Program-made: the position numbers and the translations under genes | Notes under the pieces: generated by a model | What the model saw: the letters and a program-made list of their open reading frames with translations, nothing else | Database searches by the model: none | Told to the model about the DNA's origin: nothing | In this document: positions 59,229-64,000 of the stretch, one piece after another | Layout of the letters: every line of letters begins with the position of its first letter | Numbering within the stretch: the first letter of the stretch is position 1 | Assembly (NCBI RefSeq): GCF_003752585.1 | Contig: NZ_RKHR01000003.1 | Location: 682,001-746,000, forward strand | DNA from: Sinobacterium caligoides | GTDB lineage: Bacteria > Pseudomonadota > Gammaproteobacteria > Pseudomonadales > Sinobacteriaceae | DNA length: 64,000 nucleotides | Direction of reading: 5' to 3'

Positions 59229-60653
59229 ATGAAAAAAATGATGATATTGATGGCAATGATTAGCCTATTATCTGGCTGTGACCGCATTTTTGGCGGCGGG
59301 AGTTCAAGCACTAATTTTAAGCCGGAGGTAAAATCAGGAATCACTACAGATTCCGAAGCGGGAATAGATACTGCGGAGGGAGCGGATAGCGAGGCGGGAA
59401 TAGATACTACGGGAGGAGCGGATAGCGAGGCGGGAATAGATACTACGGGGGGCGCGGATAGCGAGGCGGGAATAGATACTGCGGGGGGAACGGATAACGA
59501 AGAGGCTCCAGACACCGAAACATGTTCCGATGATGAAACAGCAGCAGATGCCACTGTAAACTCGACGACACAATCATGTGATGGCTCATCAGATGCAAAC
59601 CTATTTACGCCCTATGAAGGAGGCTACTCTCTCGACCTTAATCAGGCGCGCTCTACAGAAGAGGGATTAGAAGGGCTATGGATATTAGCGACAGAGTACA
59701 AGCAAGAAAAGGTCTATCAGCAGGGTACCACTGACCGAATAAAGTCCTATAGCTTATCAACAGCAATGATTACTCGAACTAACAACGTAGATGAGTATAA
59801 GCTACAAATCTGTGGTTTGAACGAAGAGGGTGATCCTCCTTACGTTCTTGATGGTATTCACTACAAGGATCTTACTGCCATAGATTTCACACTTGATAGT
59901 GAAAATAGTTACCACGCACTAACAGAGCCCTCATATGATAACCAGTGGAGTAAAGACGTATTGGTGTCCCTCGAAGATAATCGCCTCACAATGGAGGTTG
60001 AGGTAGCCCTGACCCGAAGTGAAGGTGAAGGTGAAGGTGAAGGTGAAGGTGAAGGTGAAGGTCTTTACTCTAACGTTAAAAAGAATAAGATAAGCGGCAT
60101 TAAAATCGCTGAAGACGCCAGAGCGACCAACTTAGGAAGTGTCAAGTCATGGCATGCCTATGATCAGTACGGGGCAATGATTATGCCGTTATCGGGTGAT
60201 TTAAGCATTCGGTGTTTTGCCATTTATCAATCTATTGGTACGTCAACATCACATCACGGCGAAGAGTTGTCGAGTGACACCATGGATCTATTACAGGTTG
60301 TTGCAACGGGGGAGCAAGAAGAAACGCTTAGGCTAGATTTGGTGGTATTAGCAGACAATGATTTGGTGATGAATCAGTCTAGCAGTAGTAAGCATTTCTT
60401 CGTTGGCAGCGGTACTAATAGGCCTCTGGTTGTCTTTTCAGAGCAGACAGAAGAGCTTAATGAAGAAATAGGCGGGGGATTTTCTGAGTTTACGCATGGT
60501 ATCAGATTTAGTGAGGATAACGTGAGATTTGATATTAATGTCGTTAGCCATCAAGGCCATGTCAGTGTAGAGCTATCGGTGGATCAACCGCTAGCCGCTA
60601 TGATTACTCCGCAAATCAATAATAACTTAGCTACCCCAGCCACCAATAACTAA
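59229..60653 (+). CDS. Repeat-rich lipoprotein of unknown function
   Basis: This protein of about 474 residues has a lipoprotein signal (MKKMMILMAMISLLSGCDRI, lipobox LSGC, Cys17). Four 12-residue repeats of the type SEAGIDTTGGAD follow, and an acidic linker, then a beta-rich body interrupted by seven EG pairs. GGAG lies before the ATG at 59229; an upstream in-frame start at 59193 would bury the lipobox. It is expected on the inner leaflet of the outer membrane or the cell surface. No enzyme motif is seen. Confidence 0.8.
   Translation: MKKMMILMAMISLLSGCDRIFGGGSSSTNFKPEVKSGITTDSEAGIDTAEGADSEAGIDTTGGADSEAGIDTTGGADSEAGIDTAGGTDNEEAPDTETCSDDETAADATVNSTTQSCDGSSDANLFTPYEGGYSLDLNQARSTEEGLEGLWILATEYKQEKVYQQGTTDRIKSYSLSTAMITRTNNVDEYKLQICGLNEEGDPPYVLDGIHYKDLTAIDFTLDSENSYHALTEPSYDNQWSKDVLVSLEDNRLTMEVEVALTRSEGEGEGEGEGEGEGLYSNVKKNKISGIKIAEDARATNLGSVKSWHAYDQYGAMIMPLSGDLSIRCFAIYQSIGTSTSHHGEELSSDTMDLLQVVATGEQEETLRLDLVVLADNDLVMNQSSSSKHFFVGSGTNRPLVVFSEQTEELNEEIGGGFSEFTHGIRFSEDNVRFDINVVSHQGHVSVELSVDQPLAAMITPQINNNLATPATNN
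59355..59498 (+). repeat. Four 36-bp tandem repeats in the lipoprotein gene
   Basis: Four in-frame copies of a 36-bp unit (core GAGGCGGGAATAGATACT) with a few base changes. Copy number changes would add or remove 12 residues without a frameshift. Confidence 0.95.
60021..60062 (+). repeat. Seven GAAGGT hexamer repeats in the lipoprotein gene
   Basis: Seven perfect GAAGGT copies encode seven Glu-Gly pairs. It is in frame and cannot switch expression off by slippage. Confidence 0.97.
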
Positions 60654-60684
60654 ACAAACCACAACGTAATTCTGCAGGTTTCTT

Positions 60685-60718
60685 TGTTTAATCAATTGGT
60701 CATTCGGTTGATTAAACA
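60685..60718 (+). terminator. Inverted repeat after the lipoprotein gene
   Basis: TGTTTAATCAA / TTGATTAAACA is a perfect 11-bp stem with a 12-nt loop, 32 bp after the stop. AT-rich and without a T-run, so only a weak terminator candidate. Confidence 0.45.
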
Positions 60719-61333
60719 TAGAGACACCCATCGATATTCTACAGCCTGCAAACATTTTGTTTTCTTAGACATCTTTTCTAAAAATAGACAAATATAAATT
60801 ATCAGATCGCGGCAACCGCCGGCCAAGAACAACCGCCAATGCAAGCAATTCTATTGGTGCTATCGCCATCATTTAGTAGGTTTTTATTGATGCTTTTGTG
60901 GTAAAGCTTACCTAGCCAAGCCGATCCTCTTAATATATTCCTGAAAGGTTTTGCCAACCCTGTTGATGTGTAACAGGCATCCATGCTTAACAACCTCCTG
61001 ATATGGCAGCGCGATAATATCGCCTATTTCTATAGAGCTTATAATCAACGGACAATGATAGCGTGAACAATAAAACTGTATTAATTGTTGGTGGGATATC
61101 CGTCTTTAAATTATCGTTAGATAAATGCGGATGGATAAAAAGTGATTATGCCTCTAAAGCTCACTCCTAGGTTCTAATGAACCTAGGGCGTATTGAGCAA
61201 TAAAAAACACCTAACAACAAATACCCCTACATAGCTCCTCCTATTGTGATTGAACCTCCCTTTTCATGATGACGAATCAAGCTGCTAAGCGACTTCGAAC
61301 AATCCGTTATTTACCGCTATTTCTACAGGCTGG
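60719..61333. other. Intergenic region with a perfect inverted repeat
   Basis: About 615 bp with no supported gene. Within it, 61166-61187 is CCTAGGTTC-TAAT-GAACCTAGG, a perfect 9-bp palindrome with a 4-nt loop. Confidence 0.55.
61166..61187. promoter_or_regulatory. Perfect 9-bp inverted repeat
   Basis: CCTAGGTTC and GAACCTAGG flank TAAT. It lies 147 bp past the stop of the minus-strand gene at 61334. It could be a terminator stem without T-run or a protein-binding site; neither is shown. Confidence 0.4.
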
Positions 61334-63145
61334 CTACAGTGGGAAGTCGAGACCGATTCCTAGCTCGATATAACTTTCATCATCACTGACTCCCGTTTCC
61401 GTGATATAACCTTCCACTAGGACCGAGGGAAACTCCGTTTTCAGCCACCCCCCCAACATCTCACCGATATCCAGTTCCAGTCGCGCCACGTTAAGCAGTT
61501 CGTTGATCGTCGGCTCCATCTTCGTCAGCAGGCCGGGCAGCGCCGTCGTTACAATCATCGCCAACACATCCGGCGGGAATTGGTAGACATCAACCAAGCT
61601 ACCACCATTAACAACAACACCACTCAGTTGCAGCAGCTGTTCAAATTCCAACTGCAATCGACCATCACCTATGGCACCCAGCGAAGTATCAACCAGGACA
61701 TCGGCGGTGATATCTAAAATCACCTCCTCACCATCGCCATTAGGCGTGGCTATCTGCAGACGCATCTCATTAATACCGGCCTGTATACCAAGAGCAAACG
61801 CTGACTCACTATCGACCAATAACTCTGGCGGGGCTGAGAAGCCTAAGCGAATAAGGACTGCGTCATCTGCCTGATAGCCAAACGAACCGACGAGAATCTT
61901 GCCGAAATCACCGAGTGACTCCATCGTCATCGGCAGTGCTAGTTTTTGCTCGAGCCCACTTTGATAGACTGCTGCGAGTACCTGATTGGCGAGATCAACC
62001 GCGACCACCGCACTAATATCTGTCGGTGCGCTTAATTCATTCGCCTGCTGTAAATAACTACCGATGCGCCGCGAGCCCAATAGCTCTCGGCCAGGATAAA
62101 CCTCTGCCGCATGAATGCTGCCACCTAACACCGCCATGCCATCGCCGTTAGTCAGTACTGACAACTGCTGAGCGTGCATATTAATTGCAAACTCTGCATC
62201 ATCGACCTCGTCACCATCGATATCGACCGGTAACGATAACGGAATCGCCGGAATCGGTAGTAGACCAAGGAACGGACCAATAGCATTGGCAGCATGACGA
62301 TCTATGACTTCTACCACGGCTTCCTTCAGTATCGGCAGCAGGTAGGGAGCTAGCGCATTGGAGTCGACTCTCATCCTACCCACTGACAGGTTCAAATCAC
62401 TCGACTCATTCAACACCAGCTTGATAGAGTGATCATCTGTCGCATAAACGCCAATCTGCAGCTGCAGCGTAATATCTTCCGTGCGAATCATGGTGTCACG
62501 ATAACCCCGCCACAACGCCCGCTTCAGTTGCGTATGCAGCGTCGCCAGGGGAATAGCAACCGAGACATCGAGTGTTAGCTGTTGTTCCTCACTGTTATTA
62601 AATGACAGTGCCACATCAGGTGTGCCATGCAGCTGCAACGCTTTAAGGTACAGGTCACAACCTCGTAATAGGAAGGTATCTACAGCGCAGGCGCTTGGAT
62701 CCAAAGACAGCACTGACATCAGGTCTAAGTCCGTTAACAAACGCCCCAGCACAGGCCCCAGTTCAGCACTCAGTTGGTGAGCGATCACCAACTCAATCGC
62801 CGAGTCTACCGAAGCATCGACAGCGCTGTAATCTATCTCACGATAGGCGCCGCCATCCCCGTAAAGCTTCAACTGATAGCTAGTAGACCGCGGTAAAGGC
62901 AGAGTAAAGTTCTCACCTTGATAACTTAACGGCGAGTAGCCGTTGATATCGACACGATTATATATCGTGCCATCGAGACGTCCCTGCACGAGCAAAGTAT
63001 CACTCGCTTCATCCTCGCTCTCTACGGATGTAATCACCACTGCCGATAGTGGCGAGTCACTAGAGTAAGCTGTGACTGCAATTAACGAGGAACTCAAGGC
63101 TACGGCCAACAAAGCCATTGTTCGTTTTATATTTTTATAATTCAT
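61334..63145 (-). CDS. Large periplasmic protein of unknown function
   Basis: This protein of about 603 residues starts with a signal peptide (MNYKNIKRTMALLAVALSSS, ...TAYSSDS). The rest is rich in beta and helical repeats. One acidic stretch (VDIDGDEVDDAEFAIN, about residues 310-325) resembles a calcium-binding DxDGDxxDD loop. No family is recognised. GAGGGGA precedes the ATG at 63145; a longer start at 63184 would put 13 extra residues before the signal. It may be cell-envelope located. The DUF3089 gene lies upstream on the same strand, 228 bp away. Confidence 0.75.
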   Translation of the reverse strand: MNYKNIKRTMALLAVALSSSLIAVTAYSSDSPLSAVVITSVESEDEASDTLLVQGRLDGTIYNRVDINGYSPLSYQGENFTLPLPRSTSYQLKLYGDGGAYREIDYSAVDASVDSAIELVIAHQLSAELGPVLGRLLTDLDLMSVLSLDPSACAVDTFLLRGCDLYLKALQLHGTPDVALSFNNSEEQQLTLDVSVAIPLATLHTQLKRALWRGYRDTMIRTEDITLQLQIGVYATDDHSIKLVLNESSDLNLSVGRMRVDSNALAPYLLPILKEAVVEVIDRHAANAIGPFLGLLPIPAIPLSLPVDIDGDEVDDAEFAINMHAQQLSVLTNGDGMAVLGGSIHAAEVYPGRELLGSRRIGSYLQQANELSAPTDISAVVAVDLANQVLAAVYQSGLEQKLALPMTMESLGDFGKILVGSFGYQADDAVLIRLGFSAPPELLVDSESAFALGIQAGINEMRLQIATPNGDGEEVILDITADVLVDTSLGAIGDGRLQLEFEQLLQLSGVVVNGGSLVDVYQFPPDVLAMIVTTALPGLLTKMEPTINELLNVARLELDIGEMLGGWLKTEFPSVLVEGYITETGVSDDESYIELGIGLDFPL

Positions 63146-63373
63146 TATATTTCCCCTCATAATATTGAAGTTAGCCAAGCCCAATCTCTGACAGCACGAG
63201 CTGCAGAGCTGAGACTGGTACTAACGTCTTATACGTTATGCCGATATGAGGAAATAAACAGGTTAGAACAGGTCAAGCATTGGCACGCAAAGGCGAAAAG
63301 ACTCCCTAGAAAGTACTAAGGCTTGTTGTCACACTAAACAAACTGCAGCCAGCATGGAAAATAAAAAACAACT

Positions 63374-64000
63374 CTACTGCACATTCGCCGAGAAGTAAGC
63401 CTTTACACGCTCTGCCACATTATGACGGATGTCCATATAGAAAAAATTATAGTCATAAGCGTGGTAACTTTCGCCTTGAAAGATATTACTGTCATAGCCC
63501 GGGCGCTGTGGCTTATTAACCCATAGCATGCCCCCTTCACAACGCGCTTCGACCAACCCGATATCGGGAGCTTCGATAGCCGTAATATCGGCAATGGGAA
63601 TCGCACCTAAATGATGTTCCGCCATCACCTTCCGCTCATCCTCCCGCCACGATAGCGGGTTAACGCAGACAGGCTTGCCCTTGGCCAACCAGTAGCTCGG
63701 ATCACCGCCTTCACGCATCGTATTCCAGCTGAGGTAACAGGCAGTCTGTAACGAAGATTGACAAACCACCAGCTCTTCTGGCAACTGCTCTGCCACTACC
63801 GTGTTACCAATAAGGTAGGCTGCGACCAATCGCTTCGATTGCTCAGGGTAATGTTGATAAAGATAATTCAGTAATGGCACACCATGTTTCGTACCTTGGC
63901 TATGAGAGGCAATAATAAAGGGGCGACCATGATTGTAGTGCGTTAAATAGTAATCGAAAGCTCGCTGTACATCTGTGTAAGCCAAAGCCAGTGCCTGTTG
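63374..64000 (-). CDS. DUF3089 alpha/beta hydrolase-like protein, 5' end cut by the window
   Basis: The last 208 or so residues are visible, and the frame stays open to the window edge. It contains RPFIIASHSQGTKHGVPLLN, with the nucleophile elbow SHSQG of alpha/beta hydrolases, in the context typical of the DUF3089 family. Members resemble lipases or esterases; the substrate is not known. The reading frame has no in-window start that is convincing. Confidence 0.85.
   Translation of the reverse strand, partial: QQALALAYTDVQRAFDYYLTHYNHGRPFIIASHSQGTKHGVPLLNYLYQHYPEQSKRLVAAYLIGNTVVAEQLPEELVVCQSSLQTACYLSWNTMREGGDPSYWLAKGKPVCVNPLSWREDERKVMAEHHLGAIPIADITAIEAPDIGLVEARCEGGMLWVNKPQRPGYDSNIFQGESYHAYDYNFFYMDIRHNVAERVKAYFSANVQ

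Noticed and set aside
60802..60993. 63-codon ORF on the minus strand
   Set aside because: No ribosome site seen and no recognised similarity; treated as chance.
61166..61187. Insertion-sequence terminal repeat
   Set aside because: No matching distant inverted copy or transposase was found nearby.

Overview
The window looks like chromosome from a marine, heterotrophic gammaproteobacterium, probably of the Cellvibrionales/Pseudomonas-like branch. The main evidence is the block gyrA-serC-pheA-hisC-tyrA-aroA-cmk-rpsA-ihfB-lapA-lapB-pyrF-comEA and the divergent ubiG-mupP-yciK run, an order I know from Pseudomonas. No photosynthesis, phage capsid, integrase or transposase genes are seen. The taxonomic placement is inference from synteny and protein similarity.

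Layout. 1-6.1 kb is accessory: a hexamer microsatellite at the left edge, an orphan ureidoglycine aminohydrolase with a divergent MarR regulator, a cytidine deaminase-like protein, a near-perfect cyanobacterial PsaC (photosystem I FA/FB ferredoxin) downstream of a Tat-exported HAF-repeat protein, and a LysR regulator divergent from a small membrane protein and a PNPOx-like flavoprotein. 6.1-15.2 kb holds tRNA-Val, uvrB, three near-identical tRNA-Asn units with an acyl-CoA ligase between the first two, an SLC13-type transporter, a DHH phosphoesterase, a ComEA-like protein and pyrF. 15.2-28.7 kb is the conserved core: LPS regulation (lapAB), ihfB, rpsA, cmk, the aromatic/histidine/serine synthesis genes and gyrA. 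29.1-32.7 kb is mtaD-ubiG-mupP-yciK, followed by a CTERM-sorted surface protein.

33.7-48.3 kb is the most unusual large region: six genes on the minus strand, AT-richer than their neighbours, encoding proteins of 163 to 1343 residues without signal peptides. Two carry LamG-like modules into which a chitin-binding type 3 (CBM5/12)-like segment is inserted. One of these ends in a phage tail-collar domain. Another has a DUF6603-like core, and the two largest overlap by ATGA. I read this as a candidate uncharacterised surface-binding or particle-forming system.

48.7-64 kb returns to ordinary accessory metabolism and signalling: a K+ channel, a PQQ/heme alcohol dehydrogenase, a PlsC-like acyltransferase, a hybrid histidine kinase, a paired acyl-CoA dehydrogenase operon, a repeat-rich lipoprotein, a large periplasmic protein of unknown function and the end of a DUF3089 hydrolase cut by the window edge.

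The two items most worth following up are the PsaC gene in a non-phototroph context (2606-2827) and the LamG/CBM/tail-collar/DUF6603 cluster (33736-48278).
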